From the NCBI RefSeq assembly GCF_017641085.1, contig NZ_JAEPPI010000003.1:634894-698893 (forward strand): a DNA stretch of 64,000 nucleotides. Direction: 5' to 3'. Position 1 is the stretch's first letter; each line of letters opens with the position of its first letter. This DNA is from Gracilimonas sp. GTDB taxonomy: Bacteria; Bacteroidota; Rhodothermia; Balneolales; Balneolaceae. Shown here piece after piece: positions 44,631-54,151 of this stretch. Made by a program: the position numbers and the translations under genes. Under the pieces are notes generated by a model. That model saw nothing but the letters and a program-made list of their open reading frames with translations, was not told the DNA's origin and did no database searches.

Positions 44631-45971
44631 ATGGCCAAGGTGAAAACGCAATATGAATGTTCCAGCTGCGGATACATATCACCAAAATGGAATGGAAGCT
44701 GCCCATCGTGCGGAGAGTGGAATACCTTTGTTGAAAAAACGGTAAGTAAGAACAAATCCTCATCCGGTCACAAAGCCAAAGTAGAAGGATTGGACTCATC
44801 TGCTGCTCCTCAAAAATTGGATGAGGTAGAAACTTCCGAAAAGAGTCGCTTTAAAAGTAATATTACAGAGCTGGACAGGGTACTGGGCGGTGGTTTCTTA
44901 CCCGGATCTTACGTGCTTATTGGGGGTGAGCCTGGGGTGGGGAAAAGTACACTCACCCTTCAGATTGCCAAGGCAAATCCTGATTTAACCATTTTATATT
45001 GTGCCGGAGAGGAATCGGCCGGGCAGATAAAACAGCGGGCAGCACGGCTGGGTGTGGAATCCGACAAGTTGCTGATCTACAATGAAACCCAGGTCGATAA
45101 CATCATCGCCGAAGCGCAAAAGATGAAGCCGGACTTACTGATTGTGGATTCCATTCAAACAGTGTATCGAACCGAACTATCGAGTATGCCGGGGAGCATT
45201 CAACAGGTGAAAGAATGCGCGGCTTTGTTTCAGCAACTGGCTAAGAAAAAGGATATTACAACCCTGGTGATTGGACATGTTACCAAAGAAGGAGACATAG
45301 CGGGCCCGAGAGTGCTGGAGCATATGGTAGATACCGTGCTTCAGTTTGAAGGAGATAAGCAATATACCTACCGGTTACTGCGAAGCCTGAAAAACCGTTT
45401 TGGAGCTGCTCAGGAAGTGGGCGTCTTTGAGATGAAATCGGATGGGCTCATTGAAGTTTCTAATCCTTCCGAACTGTTTATATCTGACAAAACAGCCGGG
45501 GTAAGCGGAAATGCGGTTGTGTGCACCATGGAAGGAACACGTCCGCTTTTGATTGAAGTACAAGCACTTGTAACTCCATCGTCGTACGGTTCACCCCAAC
45601 GAACAGCAAATGGTTTTGACCGAAACAGGCTCGCCTTATTGCTCGCCGTTTTGGAAAAGAGAGTGGGGAAGAATTTTTCCAATCACGATGTGTATTTAAA
45701 TATTGCCGGAGGATTCAGGCTTAACGACCCGGCTGGTGATTTAGGAGTATGCTGTGCATTGGTGTCCAGTTTAATGGATGAAGCGGTTTCTCAAAATATG
45801 GCGTTTATAGGCGAGGTGGGTTTGGGAGGAGAAATCCGAACGGTACCTCACCTTGAGCAGCGCGAGAAAGAGGCCAAAAAATTGGGGTACAAACAAGTGA
45901 TCTTACCCGGCTCAAAAGAGAGAGAAGGGGTTCGATACGTACATCAGGCCATAAAAAAAGCCCTCGGTTAA
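44631..45971 (+). CDS. radA: DNA repair protein RadA
   Basis: 446 residues. Branch-migration helper in recombination. C4 zinc finger CSSCGYISPKWNGSCPSCGEWNTF at about 9-30; Walker A GGEPGVGKSTLT at about 100-111; LIVDSIQTVY (Walker B); the RadA KNRFG motif (SLKNRFGAAQEVGVFEM); and a C-terminal Lon-protease-like domain (NHDVYLNIAGGFRLNDPAGDLGVCCALVSSLMD) with GLGGEIRTV. Its stop codon lies inside a hairpin shared with the convergent rpsU terminator. Confidence 0.96.
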   Translation: MAKVKTQYECSSCGYISPKWNGSCPSCGEWNTFVEKTVSKNKSSSGHKAKVEGLDSSAAPQKLDEVETSEKSRFKSNITELDRVLGGGFLPGSYVLIGGEPGVGKSTLTLQIAKANPDLTILYCAGEESAGQIKQRAARLGVESDKLLIYNETQVDNIIAEAQKMKPDLLIVDSIQTVYRTELSSMPGSIQQVKECAALFQQLAKKKDITTLVIGHVTKEGDIAGPRVLEHMVDTVLQFEGDKQYTYRLLRSLKNRFGAAQEVGVFEMKSDGLIEVSNPSELFISDKTAGVSGNAVVCTMEGTRPLLIEVQALVTPSSYGSPQRTANGFDRNRLALLLAVLEKRVGKNFSNHDVYLNIAGGFRLNDPAGDLGVCCALVSSLMDEAVSQNMAFIGEVGLGGEIRTVPHLEQREKEAKKLGYKQVILPGSKEREGVRYVHQAIKKALG

Positions 45972-45983
45972 AAACCTGAGGGC
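45953..45983 (-). terminator. Intrinsic terminator of rpsU (minus strand)
   Basis: On the minus strand GAGCCCTC pairs with GAGGGC (45960-45965 with 45978-45983), followed by seven T (45953-45959 on the plus strand read A). The radA TAA (45969-45971) lies in the loop. Confidence 0.8.
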
Positions 45984-46002
45984 TCAAATGAGTTAACTTC
46001 GT

Positions 46003-46197
46003 TTAGAAGTTGTCGCGCTGGCGACGTCGTTGTTCACGTTTCGCTTTTTTCAAAGCTTCGCGTCGCTCAACAGATGGCTTCGTATACTGTTGACGATCTT
46101 TGTATTCATTAAGAACACGTGATCTTGTTACCAGTTTCTTGAAGCGATTAATTGCGCGGTCAACACTTTCGTTGTCTTTAACTTCGACTCCTAACAT
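46003..46197 (-). CDS. rpsU: 30S ribosomal protein S21
   Basis: 64 residues: MLGVEVKDNESVDRAINRFKKLVTRSRVLNEYKDRQQYTKPSVERREALKKAKREQRRRQRDNF. The VDRAINRFKKxV core and the Lys/Arg-rich tail are diagnostic for S21. Convergent with radA. Confidence 0.97.
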   Translation of the reverse strand: MLGVEVKDNESVDRAINRFKKLVTRSRVLNEYKDRQQYTKPSVERREALKKAKREQRRRQRDNF

Positions 46198-46290
46198 GAA
46201 GTATCACATCCTTTCGTTTAATTTGTTTCCCTTAATTGGGAGCACCAAATATACACACTCATACCGAGAATTGGAAGTATCTTGCGTATA

Positions 46291-47139
46291 TCAATCCACC
46301 TTTCTGTTTATGATGTATTTTTCAGGTATTTCAGACCCCAAAACACCAATACCGAACAGCGCATAATCATATTTTGCCGGATCTTCAGGGTCTAAAAACT
46401 TCAACCTTGCATTCAACTCGAGCACCGATTTCCAGTCGTTTTGCTTTCTGGATAATAACCCCAGTTTTCTGGCCTGCCGGGCTACGTGTACATCCAGAGG
46501 AATTTTTAACTCGGCAGGGGAGATGAAATCCATAATACCAGGATCTACCGGGCTGTTTTTGCGAATGCACCATCTCAGATACATATACAGTCGTTTGGCT
46601 GAGCTGTTTTTCTCGGGATTGGATACATGTTTACGAGTTCGTCGTGGCATCTCGGGATGAAAGGTGAAAAACTTCTCATGGAAAACAGCAATCAACTCTC
46701 TCTTCTGGCATTTAGCCTCATCAGAACAGTGTTTCCAGAACCGTTCGAAGGAGCCATACTTTAACAGAATGGTTTGCAGAATTTTCGTTAGCCAGTGTAT
46801 GTCAACAGGCTTAAAGGTGCGGTGCTTAAAACCATCAAAGGCTGAAAAATCATTTTCCGAGTAATGTTCTATAAATTCAGCAGGTTTGTACTGCATGCGT
46901 TGAAGCAGTTCTTCAACTTTTGCATTCACAATATCCCGGCGCCCCCAGGCCATGGTTGCTGCAAAAAAACCGGCAAGTTCCTGATCCCGCTTATCCTCAA
47001 AGGCATGCATGAATTGAACGGGGTCTTCATTGATGTAGTTCGGCTGCTCGATTTTTTCAACCAATTCATCCAGAAAGGGTTTAAGCTCAGTGAGTTTATT
47101 CCTGGAAAGCGTTTTGAATTTCTTTCTTTTTCGGGGCAA
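46291..47139 (-). CDS. TIGR02757 (DUF2400) family protein
   Basis: 282 residues. Blocks FAATMAWGRRDIVNAKVEELLQRM, DIHWLTKILQTILLKYGSFERFW and KRLYMYLRWCIRKNSPVDPGIMDFISPAELKIPLDVHVARQARKLGLLSRKQNDWKSVLELNARLKFLDPEDPAKYDYALFGIGVLG are characteristic of TIGR02757. Its role is uncertain; the C-terminal region resembles helix-hairpin-helix DNA glycosylase folds, as family annotation suggests. Divergent from the methyltransferase. Confidence 0.88.
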   Translation of the reverse strand: MPRKRKKFKTLSRNKLTELKPFLDELVEKIEQPNYINEDPVQFMHAFEDKRDQELAGFFAATMAWGRRDIVNAKVEELLQRMQYKPAEFIEHYSENDFSAFDGFKHRTFKPVDIHWLTKILQTILLKYGSFERFWKHCSDEAKCQKRELIAVFHEKFFTFHPEMPRRTRKHVSNPEKNSSAKRLYMYLRWCIRKNSPVDPGIMDFISPAELKIPLDVHVARQARKLGLLSRKQNDWKSVLELNARLKFLDPEDPAKYDYALFGIGVLGSEIPEKYIINRKVD

Positions 47140-47241
47140 TGTGCTGCTCTGAATTATTTATTATAAAGTATTAGTTATACAGGACGATAAACAAAGGGTG
47201 GAGATCGTTCCTCTTTCCCTTTCAAACAAAAACAAAGCGAA

Positions 47242-47853
47242 TTGATTCAGTTTCTAAAAAATCGGTTTTTTGCCGCTGTGGATAACTATATGCATTCACA
47301 ATACGGTAGCCGTAAAGAAGTTTTATTCGAAAGCCATCCGAATGTAATCGTAGAGATTGGTGCGGGATATGGAGCGAATTTCAGGTATTTAAGAAAAGGA
47401 ACCAAAGTTAAAGTAGTGGAACCCAATGCCGGGTTTAAAGATGTTCTCAAATACCAGGCCGGAAAATATGGAGTCAATCTGGAAATTTATGAGTCGGTTG
47501 CTGAGGAAATACCACTTTCAGATTCCTCTGCTGCAATGGTGATAAGCAGTTTGGTGCTTTGCTCAGTTAAGAACATGCCGAAAGTATTATCTGAGGTGAA
47601 AAGGATTCTTGAGCCGGAAGGGAAGTTTGTTTACCTGGAGCATGTAAGGGCGCACAAGCATAGTTGGGTATGCAAGATTCAGCGAATGGTAAAAAGCTCA
47701 TGGAAGTGGTTTTTTGACGGTTGCAATGTTACCCGTGATACCGGGCGGATTATCATGATGGCCGGATTCAGCGAGATAAAGCAAGATGAATTCCAACTTC
47801 CCACCTTTTTTGTTCCCATCAGGCCGCATATAGCAGGTATAGCCGTCAAATAA
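47242..47853 (+). CDS. Class I SAM-dependent methyltransferase
   Basis: 203 residues with a TTG start. Between the in-frame TAA at 47188 and the ATG at 47290 no ATG exists, and family members have the MIQFLKNRFFAAVDNYM-like leader, so TTG 47242 is preferred. Motif I VIVEIGAGYGANFRYLRKG, motif II-like VKVVEPNAG, and VISSLVLCSVKNMPKVLSEVKRILEPEGKFVYLEHV. The C-terminal WKWFFDGCNVTRDTGRIIMMAGF matches the small-molecule/lipid (METTL7-like) group. Its stop directly abuts the mutY stop. Confidence 0.82.
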   Translation: MIQFLKNRFFAAVDNYMHSQYGSRKEVLFESHPNVIVEIGAGYGANFRYLRKGTKVKVVEPNAGFKDVLKYQAGKYGVNLEIYESVAEEIPLSDSSAAMVISSLVLCSVKNMPKVLSEVKRILEPEGKFVYLEHVRAHKHSWVCKIQRMVKSSWKWFFDGCNVTRDTGRIIMMAGFSEIKQDEFQLPTFFVPIRPHIAGIAVK

Positions 47854-48942
47854 CTAAATACCCAGCTCACCCTGGCCTTTACCCACCAGTCGTTCGGTTA
47901 ATACTTTATTCGCTTTGGGAAAGGGATACCTTTCAAGTTCATTGCGCTCCACCCAGCGAATTTCCTGGCTCGACTTAGGCCGTGGTTCTCCCGACACCAG
48001 CTTACACATCCACGCATGCATGGTGATGGAGAAATGAGAGTAGGTGTGTTTCAGGCTCATTAATTCCTTAAAGGCTTTTACTTCCACACCCAGTTCTTCT
48101 TGTAATTCCCGCTCTATAGTTTCCTGAATTTCTTCATCACCTTCTTGTTTGCCTCCGGGGAATTCCCAAAGTCCTCCAAGCATGGCATCTTCAGGCCTTA
48201 AAGCTATCAACAACTTTCCGTCTTCGGCTTCAATAATGCCAACGCCAATGGTGTGGTGTGGTTTCTTTTTTGCCGGAGACTTGTAGGGGATGGTATCCGT
48301 TTTTGCGGTTTTGGCAGCTACACAACCTGACTGAACCGGGCATTTATCACATTCCGGATTGGTGGGTTTACAAACTACTGACCCCAGTTCCATCATTGCC
48401 TGGTTGAAATCGGCCGGGTTATCCTCATCAATCAGTTCAGTGGCAAAATCCTGAACTTTGTTCTTTGTTTTGCTGCTGCGGATGTCCTCCTCAATCCCAA
48501 AATACCGGGTAAGTACGCGAATTACGTTTCCATCTACTACCGCATTCGGTTTGTTGAAGGCAATACTGGTAACAGCGGCAGCCGTGTATGGGCCAATTCC
48601 TTTCAGCTTGATGATTTCATCATAGCTCTCCGGTAGTTTGCCGTTATAATCCTGAACAACCGTTTTGGCAGCAGAGTGAAGGTTTCTTGCACGGCTGTAG
48701 TATCCCAATCCTTCCCAGGCTTTCAGCACTTCCTGCTGTTCAGCATTGGCCAAATCAAAAACGGTGGGAAACAGGGAAATGAAATTCTGGAAGTAAGGTG
48801 TGGCTTGATCAACCCGCGTTTGCTGGAGCATTATTTCCGATACCCAAATTTTGTAGGGATCGGCTTCACCCCGCCACGGCATTTGGCGTTTATGATCCTG
48901 GTACCAGCTTTGCAGGTGATTAGTAAAGTCGTTGTTATTCAA
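47854..48942 (-). CDS. mutY: A/G-specific adenine glycosylase
   Basis: 362 residues. Removes adenine mispaired with 8-oxoguanine. WYQDHKRQMPWRGEADPYKIWVSEIMLQQTRVDQATPYFQNF (catalytic Glu in SEIMLQQT), helix-hairpin-helix LKGIGPYTAAAVTSIAF, catalytic Asp in VVDGNVIRV, and the iron-sulphur loop CKPTNPECDKCPVQSGC (four Cys). The C-terminal half is a NUDIX-like domain (GVGIIEAEDGKLLIALRPEDAMLGGLWEFPGGKQEGDEEIQETIERELQEELGV) that reads 8-oxoG. Last of a three-gene minus-strand operon. Confidence 0.96.
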   Translation of the reverse strand: MNNNDFTNHLQSWYQDHKRQMPWRGEADPYKIWVSEIMLQQTRVDQATPYFQNFISLFPTVFDLANAEQQEVLKAWEGLGYYSRARNLHSAAKTVVQDYNGKLPESYDEIIKLKGIGPYTAAAVTSIAFNKPNAVVDGNVIRVLTRYFGIEEDIRSSKTKNKVQDFATELIDEDNPADFNQAMMELGSVVCKPTNPECDKCPVQSGCVAAKTAKTDTIPYKSPAKKKPHHTIGVGIIEAEDGKLLIALRPEDAMLGGLWEFPGGKQEGDEEIQETIERELQEELGVEVKAFKELMSLKHTYSHFSITMHAWMCKLVSGEPRPKSSQEIRWVERNELERYPFPKANKVLTERLVGKGQGELGI

Positions 48943-48966
48943 AAGAGAAACTGCGTTCTAATATTG

Positions 48967-50502
48967 TTATTCGTCGCCGCGGGTAATATTGAGCACATTC
49001 AGAGTCACATCAATGGAAGATGCAGCTCCGAGCCTGTCGGTAGCAATGACCTTAAACGTGGATTCGCCTACCTGTCGTTCGGTTGGCGTCCAGGTAAATT
49101 CCCCGGTTTTCTCGTTAATGGTAGCACCATCCGGCATATCAACACCGATGTATCTGACCAGTGAATTTTGCGGGTTTTCAGGATCAGTAGCATTAAACTG
49201 TAGCGTGTATTCTTCATTAACCGCTATAGAAGTAGAGCGAACCGGACTGAACCGGGGAGGAGCATTAAAAGAGCGCACATCTACAACAAAGCGAGTGCTG
49301 TCGGATTGCCCTTCGGAATTAGTGGCTACAATGCTGAACCAGAAATTTCCAACCTGGTTGATGGTCGGCTGCCAGAAAAAGCCCTGCTTTCGAATTTTGG
49401 CATTCTGTGCATTAGATCGATATGAAAACTCAACCTGATCTGTCGGATAATTCCCTTCCATTTCAAAAGCTAAAATAAGCGGATTTGGATAGGTTATTAT
49501 CTGTTTGGGAATTGGTTTTATGCTGAATTCACCGGAAGCGGAGGTGTTGGATTCGGATGATTGCTCGCGCATCATAATTTCAGAGATATTGTCATTTTCT
49601 GAAATCCAAATTCGGTTGGCGCTGTTGGCGAGGTAATTTCCTGCACGGGTATCATCCTTCCATATGCCGAGAAGACCGGATTCATCGGTTGTCCAAACAC
49701 GGCCGGATACCGTTCTCACAAAAAGCCGTCCATTCCAGCTGGAAATGTGATCAACGGACTCGTTGGTAACGCCAATTTTTTTCCCGATTCCGGTGGATCT
49801 TATCTCAAAAATCTCTCCGGTAGCAGTGCTTCCCCAAACCTGTTCCTGATCTACAAAGATGTGCTCCAAAGGCCTGCGTAACGAAATATTGGCTGAGTTT
49901 TGCAGGGTGCTATCCTGTTGATTGAAAACGAGGAGGGAAGGAGCATCGGTAAGTACAAAAAGCTGATTGCTTAGGTTGGATGAGCTTAAATCCATAACGC
50001 TTGCTCCGTTCATGAAACTCCCGGCCACAATCTCGGGATCAGAGTCCACTGTTTCCGGGGATTCCAGAGAAACACGGCCCAAACCTTCTTCTCCCAATGC
50101 TATATATAAACTGTTTTTTAAACGGGCGGCAGCTTTGGGCTGAGCGGGCAAGATGGTGGATGAATAAACCCCTAATACCGAGGTAGGTTCAAGAACGGTG
50201 AGTCTTCTCGAATCTCCGAACAGGTAAGCAAAACGGATGTCGGCCATAATGATATTTCCGCGACGCTGCATACCGGAAGAAGTATAAAGCCATTGCAGCG
50301 AATCAGGGTAGGCTCTGAATACAGCCATGCCTTCACTTTCGGATAGCACATACAAATGAGAAGGAGAAGCTTCCATCGTCTTTACATCCGGGATTTCCAT
50401 CATCCGGGCATAATTCTGCACCAGTTTTTGCTGCCCCATAGCCTGCGAAATACAGATGAACACAAGTGTAAGTATCAGGGTAATCCTTGAAATAAGTTTC
50501 AT
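48967..50502 (-). CDS. Exported protein with beta-propeller-like and cadherin/Ig-like domains
   Basis: About 511 residues from ATG 50502, which gives the signal peptide MKLISRITLILTLVFICISQAMGQ; the frame to 50571 adds a leader from the previous gene. Residues about 35-300 contain short repeats such as LYVLSESEGMAVFRAYPD and LFVLTDAPSLLVFNQQDS, as in a beta-propeller. Two He_PIG/cadherin-like domains follow (about 330-430 and 430-520), the second with PPRFSPVRSTSIAVNEEYTLQFNATDPENP ... DGATINEKTGEFTWTPTERQVG. It probably sits in the periplasm or at the cell surface. No enzyme motif seen. Four bases separate it from the epimerase stop. Confidence 0.75.
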   Translation of the reverse strand: MKLISRITLILTLVFICISQAMGQQKLVQNYARMMEIPDVKTMEASPSHLYVLSESEGMAVFRAYPDSLQWLYTSSGMQRRGNIIMADIRFAYLFGDSRRLTVLEPTSVLGVYSSTILPAQPKAAARLKNSLYIALGEEGLGRVSLESPETVDSDPEIVAGSFMNGASVMDLSSSNLSNQLFVLTDAPSLLVFNQQDSTLQNSANISLRRPLEHIFVDQEQVWGSTATGEIFEIRSTGIGKKIGVTNESVDHISSWNGRLFVRTVSGRVWTTDESGLLGIWKDDTRAGNYLANSANRIWISENDNISEIMMREQSSESNTSASGEFSIKPIPKQIITYPNPLILAFEMEGNYPTDQVEFSYRSNAQNAKIRKQGFFWQPTINQVGNFWFSIVATNSEGQSDSTRFVVDVRSFNAPPRFSPVRSTSIAVNEEYTLQFNATDPENPQNSLVRYIGVDMPDGATINEKTGEFTWTPTERQVGESTFKVIATDRLGAASSIDVTLNVLNITRGDE

Positions 50503-50506
50503 ATCA

Positions 50507-51481
50507 CTATAACCAGTTATGCATTTTGTACCAGTGGATGGTTCGGGAGATTCCCTCAGCCAGCGAAACATCAGGAGTATAGTCTAAATCTTTGTGAGCT
50601 TTATCGGAGGTGCAGGTCCATTCCAATATCAGCTCATTTGCTTTCTCCTTGTTAATAACGGGATATTTTCCAATTAATGATGCCACGTTTTCTATTACAC
50701 CTGCCGCTTTTTTAACCAATCCGGGTTTAATTTTGACCGGGATCGCTTTTTTGCCCATTACTTTGGAGGTGACAGCACGAATCTCGTTCCAGGAATGGGT
50801 GCCTTCCCCGGAAATAAAATAAGTATGGACGCCTGTATCTTTTTTATGAGCAGCCTGCATAATCCCGTTCACTAAATCACTAACATACACCATCGAAAGG
50901 CGGGGATTGTTCCCATCGCCTACAATCGGGCAAATACCTTTTGAGAACGCCTGGAAGAAAGAGAAAATCTGGTCTTCACGGGGTCCATATACTGCAGGCG
51001 GGCGGATGATTTTTATACTGTCCTTCCCACTCACCGCTTTATGAATACGGGCCTCCATCTCTTTCTTTGACTCCCCATACATACTCACAGGGTTCATAGG
51101 TTCCCCTTCTGTTTTGGGTGAACCGTTACTGGGACCGGCGGCAGCTAATGAGGATAAAATCATCATGTTCCTGACACCTTTTTTTTGAGCCAGGCGGACA
51201 AGATCCTCTGTGGCATCAACATTGGCGTGGGTAAATTCTTTTTTGGTGGGAGCTTTTACAATGGCTGCAATGTGAAATAATACATCAGCACCCTCAAGTC
51301 CTTTTGATAAGGCATTTAAATTTTGAAGGTCTCCCGGCACTTTTTTGAAATCAAGGCCACTCAGCCATTTCTCATCACTTCTTACCAGGCAGCGTACTTC
51401 ATCGTAGTCGTCAGATTTGATTAGAGCTTCAACTAAATGGCTTCCTATAAAACCTGTTCCTCCGGTTACAAAGGCTTTCAT
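50507..51481 (-). CDS. NAD-dependent epimerase/dehydratase (possible CerR-like reductase)
   Basis: 324 residues. Cofactor loop FVTGGTGFIGSHLVEAL at the N-terminus, ADVLFHIAAIV, the Ser in MILSSLAAAGPSN, and YGESKKEME for the catalytic YxxxK. C-terminal substrate region includes RLSMVYVSDLVNGIMQAA. It is an extended SDR. In Caulobacter a related reductase (CerR) acts in ceramide synthesis; the nearby SPT and GNAT genes make that role plausible here, but it could equally act on sugar nucleotides. First gene of the minus-strand operon with the Ig-domain protein and mutY. Confidence 0.85.
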   Translation of the reverse strand: MKAFVTGGTGFIGSHLVEALIKSDDYDEVRCLVRSDEKWLSGLDFKKVPGDLQNLNALSKGLEGADVLFHIAAIVKAPTKKEFTHANVDATEDLVRLAQKKGVRNMMILSSLAAAGPSNGSPKTEGEPMNPVSMYGESKKEMEARIHKAVSGKDSIKIIRPPAVYGPREDQIFSFFQAFSKGICPIVGDGNNPRLSMVYVSDLVNGIMQAAHKKDTGVHTYFISGEGTHSWNEIRAVTSKVMGKKAIPVKIKPGLVKKAAGVIENVASLIGKYPVINKEKANELILEWTCTSDKAHKDLDYTPDVSLAEGISRTIHWYKMHNWL

Positions 51482-51586
51482 TTATTTCCTTATATTTGGC
51501 GAATCGTTTGGAATAAAAAAGAGTTTACAGCGAGGATCATCGCAGAGCAAATAAGATACAAATCTACCCTCTGCTTTTAAATTTTT

Positions 51587-52747
51587 ATGAAAGAATTACG
51601 AGTCGCCCTTTTTACAGGCAACTACAATCACATTAAAGACGGTGTTTCACTTACCCTGAATCGGTTGGTGAAGTTTTTGGAAGAGCAGGGGATACCGGTT
51701 TTGGTTTTCGGGCCAACGGTTAAGGAGCCTGCGCTTAATCACAACGGACGACTGGTTTCGGTGCCATCCATCCGTATGCCGGTTTCCGGGCGGGGAGAGT
51801 ACCGGGTACCGATTGGGATCTCGGAAGAGGCAAAAAGGGAATTAGATGAATTTAATCCCACCCTGGTTCACATCGCAACGCCCGATCGTGCCGGATACAA
51901 GGCCTTACTTTGGGCACAGAAAAACAATGTGCAGGTAGTGGGTTCCTATCACACTCACTTCACCAGCTACTTTAAATACTATGGCCTTACGCCTATAGAA
52001 TTTCTGGCGTGGAGGTATTTGAGCTGGTTCTATAATTCCTGCACACACGTGTATGTGCCTTCACAATCGATGATTGATGAATTGAAAAATCATGGTTTCG
52101 AGGATGGGATGAAAATCTGGGCCCGTGGGGTAAATACAAAACTATACTCTCCTGAAAAACGGGATATGGAATGGCGCAGAGCAGCAGGGTTTGAAGACGA
52201 TGATATTGTTGTCACGTTTGTATCGCGCCTGGTGTGGGAAAAAGAGCTGGATACATTCCGGCACAGTGTACAGCAAGTGGCCTCAAAAAATCCAAAAGTA
52301 AAACCTCTTGTGGTTGGCGACGGACCTGCAATGGCCGAACTGCAGAAATTAATGCCGGAAGCCCATTACACCGGTTTTCTGGAAGGTGAAAACCTGGCAA
52401 GAGCTTATGCCAGCAGTGATGTTTTTCTATTTCCCTCCCATACCGAAACCTTCGGAAATGTTACACTGGAAGCCATGAGCAGTGGTTTGCCCTGCCTGGT
52501 TGCAGATGCCACCGGAAGTAAATCATTAGTAGAACACGGGGTAAACGGTGGCTTAGCTGAGCCGGAGAATAAAGTGGATTTCGTGAAAAAATTATCCATC
52601 ATTGTTTCGGATCAAAGCCTTCGCGACAAAATGCGAAAAGCCTCCCGGGAAAAAGCACTCGAATATGAGTGGGATGAAATTAATGGTCAGCTGGTCCAAA
52701 ATTATAAAGAAGCTTTAAAACTCCCGGTTCCGCAAACCTATTTATAA
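51587..52747 (+). CDS. GT4 family glycosyltransferase (SQD2/MgtA-like)
   Basis: 386 residues, GT-B fold. N-terminal domain RVALFTGNYNHIKDGVSLTLNRLVKFLEEQGIPVLVFGP; C-terminal nucleotide-sugar domain with VTFVSRLVWEKELDTFRHSV, VGDGPAMAELQKLMPEAHYTGFLEGENLARAYASSDVFLFPSHTETFGNVTLEAMSSGLP (the EX7E motif). The closest remembered relatives act on lipids (diacylglycerol or phosphatidylinositol). It is followed 13 bp later by a second glycosyltransferase; divergent from the epimerase. Acceptor unknown; a lipid is likely. Confidence 0.88.
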   Translation: MKELRVALFTGNYNHIKDGVSLTLNRLVKFLEEQGIPVLVFGPTVKEPALNHNGRLVSVPSIRMPVSGRGEYRVPIGISEEAKRELDEFNPTLVHIATPDRAGYKALLWAQKNNVQVVGSYHTHFTSYFKYYGLTPIEFLAWRYLSWFYNSCTHVYVPSQSMIDELKNHGFEDGMKIWARGVNTKLYSPEKRDMEWRRAAGFEDDDIVVTFVSRLVWEKELDTFRHSVQQVASKNPKVKPLVVGDGPAMAELQKLMPEAHYTGFLEGENLARAYASSDVFLFPSHTETFGNVTLEAMSSGLPCLVADATGSKSLVEHGVNGGLAEPENKVDFVKKLSIIVSDQSLRDKMRKASREKALEYEWDEINGQLVQNYKEALKLPVPQTYL

Positions 52748-52760
52748 AGAAATTTAGTCC

Positions 52761-53936
52761 ATGAAAATCATAGACGTCGCAGAGTTTTATACAGATCAGG
52801 GTGGAGGGGTGAAAACCTACATCAATCAGAAGCTGCAAGCCGGAAAAAAGCATGGCCATGATATTGTAATTGTAGCTCCCGGCGAAGACTGGGGTGAAGA
52901 AGAGCGCTATGGCGGGAGGGTGATTTGGGTGAAAGGCCCGCGACTGCCGGTAGATTGGCGCTACTACATTCTATGGAGAGAAAAAGCCGTGCATGAAATT
53001 CTGGATCGTGAAAAGCCCGATGTAGTTGAAGGTTCTTCGCCGTGGACCGGTGGCTGGTTTGCCGGGCGCTGGAAAGGTGATGCTGTGAAGACCTTCATTT
53101 TTCATCAGGATCCGGTTGCGGCTTACCCTCATACTATATTTGGGAATATACTTGGTTTTGACCGTGTTGATAAGCTCTTCGGATTCTACTGGAAATACCT
53201 GCAAAGGCTTAGTAGTAATTTTGATGCCACCATTGTAAGTGGAGAATGGCTGGGCGAGCGGATTGACAATTATGGAGTGAACAACCCCATTCCGGTTCCA
53301 TTTGGAATAGATAAAGACTTCTTCTCACCAAGCCGAAGAGATCCCGAGCTTCGGAAAAAACTGTTATCCGATTTCGGGTTACCGGAAACCGCAAAGTTGA
53401 TGATTGCCATCAGTCGCCACCATCCTGAAAAAAGACTGGGTTCTCTTATCGGCGGGTTTCATGCAGCTGCTGAAGAAGAGCCCATGGCCCTGATTGTTTT
53501 CGGGGATGGCCCCATCCGTAAGTATGTGGACTTTAAAGCGAACCAAAGCCCGCACGTTAAGCTGATGGGTTTTACCGAAAACCGGGATGAGCTGGCGAAC
53601 ATCCTTGCTTCGTGCGATTACTTTGTGCACGGTTCTTCAGCAGAAACCTATGGTATTGTGGTAGCCGAGGCGGTATGCAGTGGCTTGCCGGTGGTTGTTC
53701 CCCAAAGAGGGGGAGCCGGTGATATTGCCAATCCCGATATTGCTGAAACCTTTACAGCCGGAGATTCTTCATCCCTTAAAAAAGCCCTGCTGGATATTAT
53801 CTCCAGAGATCGGGACGAGCTGGTTGCTGCATGTAAACTGGCGGCAAGTGAAGACATAGGAACGATGGATGACCACTTTAAACTTCTGTTTAAGAAATAT
53901 GAACAATTGGTAGAACAGAAAAATACGGTTCTGTAA
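52761..53936 (+). CDS. GT4 family glycosyltransferase
   Basis: 391 residues, GT-B fold. GGGVKTYINQKLQAGKKHGHDIVIVAPG gives the N-terminal glycine loop; the donor domain has AISRHHPEKRLGSLIGGFHAA, VFGDGPIRKYV and CDYFVHGSSAETYGIVVAEAVCSGLPVVVPQRGGAGDIA (EX7E). Only distantly similar to the preceding enzyme, so they probably add different sugars in sequence. The pair is cotranscribed (13-bp gap). It precedes the SPT gene by about 200 bp. Confidence 0.88.
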   Translation: MKIIDVAEFYTDQGGGVKTYINQKLQAGKKHGHDIVIVAPGEDWGEEERYGGRVIWVKGPRLPVDWRYYILWREKAVHEILDREKPDVVEGSSPWTGGWFAGRWKGDAVKTFIFHQDPVAAYPHTIFGNILGFDRVDKLFGFYWKYLQRLSSNFDATIVSGEWLGERIDNYGVNNPIPVPFGIDKDFFSPSRRDPELRKKLLSDFGLPETAKLMIAISRHHPEKRLGSLIGGFHAAAEEEPMALIVFGDGPIRKYVDFKANQSPHVKLMGFTENRDELANILASCDYFVHGSSAETYGIVVAEAVCSGLPVVVPQRGGAGDIANPDIAETFTAGDSSSLKKALLDIISRDRDELVAACKLAASEDIGTMDDHFKLLFKKYEQLVEQKNTVL

Positions 53937-54151
53937 ACGCTGAAAGTGGAATTTTTGAATTCTGTGAATTTTGATGTTATTTACACTGTTTAGAATTCAG
54001 TAGCAGACCGATATATTTCTTATCTTCAGCACGAAATTAAACTTATTTTACAGCGACCAGTTCTTAACCACGAGTTAGCGAAAATTTGATAGAAATTTAA
54101 TACTGGCTATATTTCGCTGTTTATTTAGAATCTTTGTTAAGGAATTACCGA

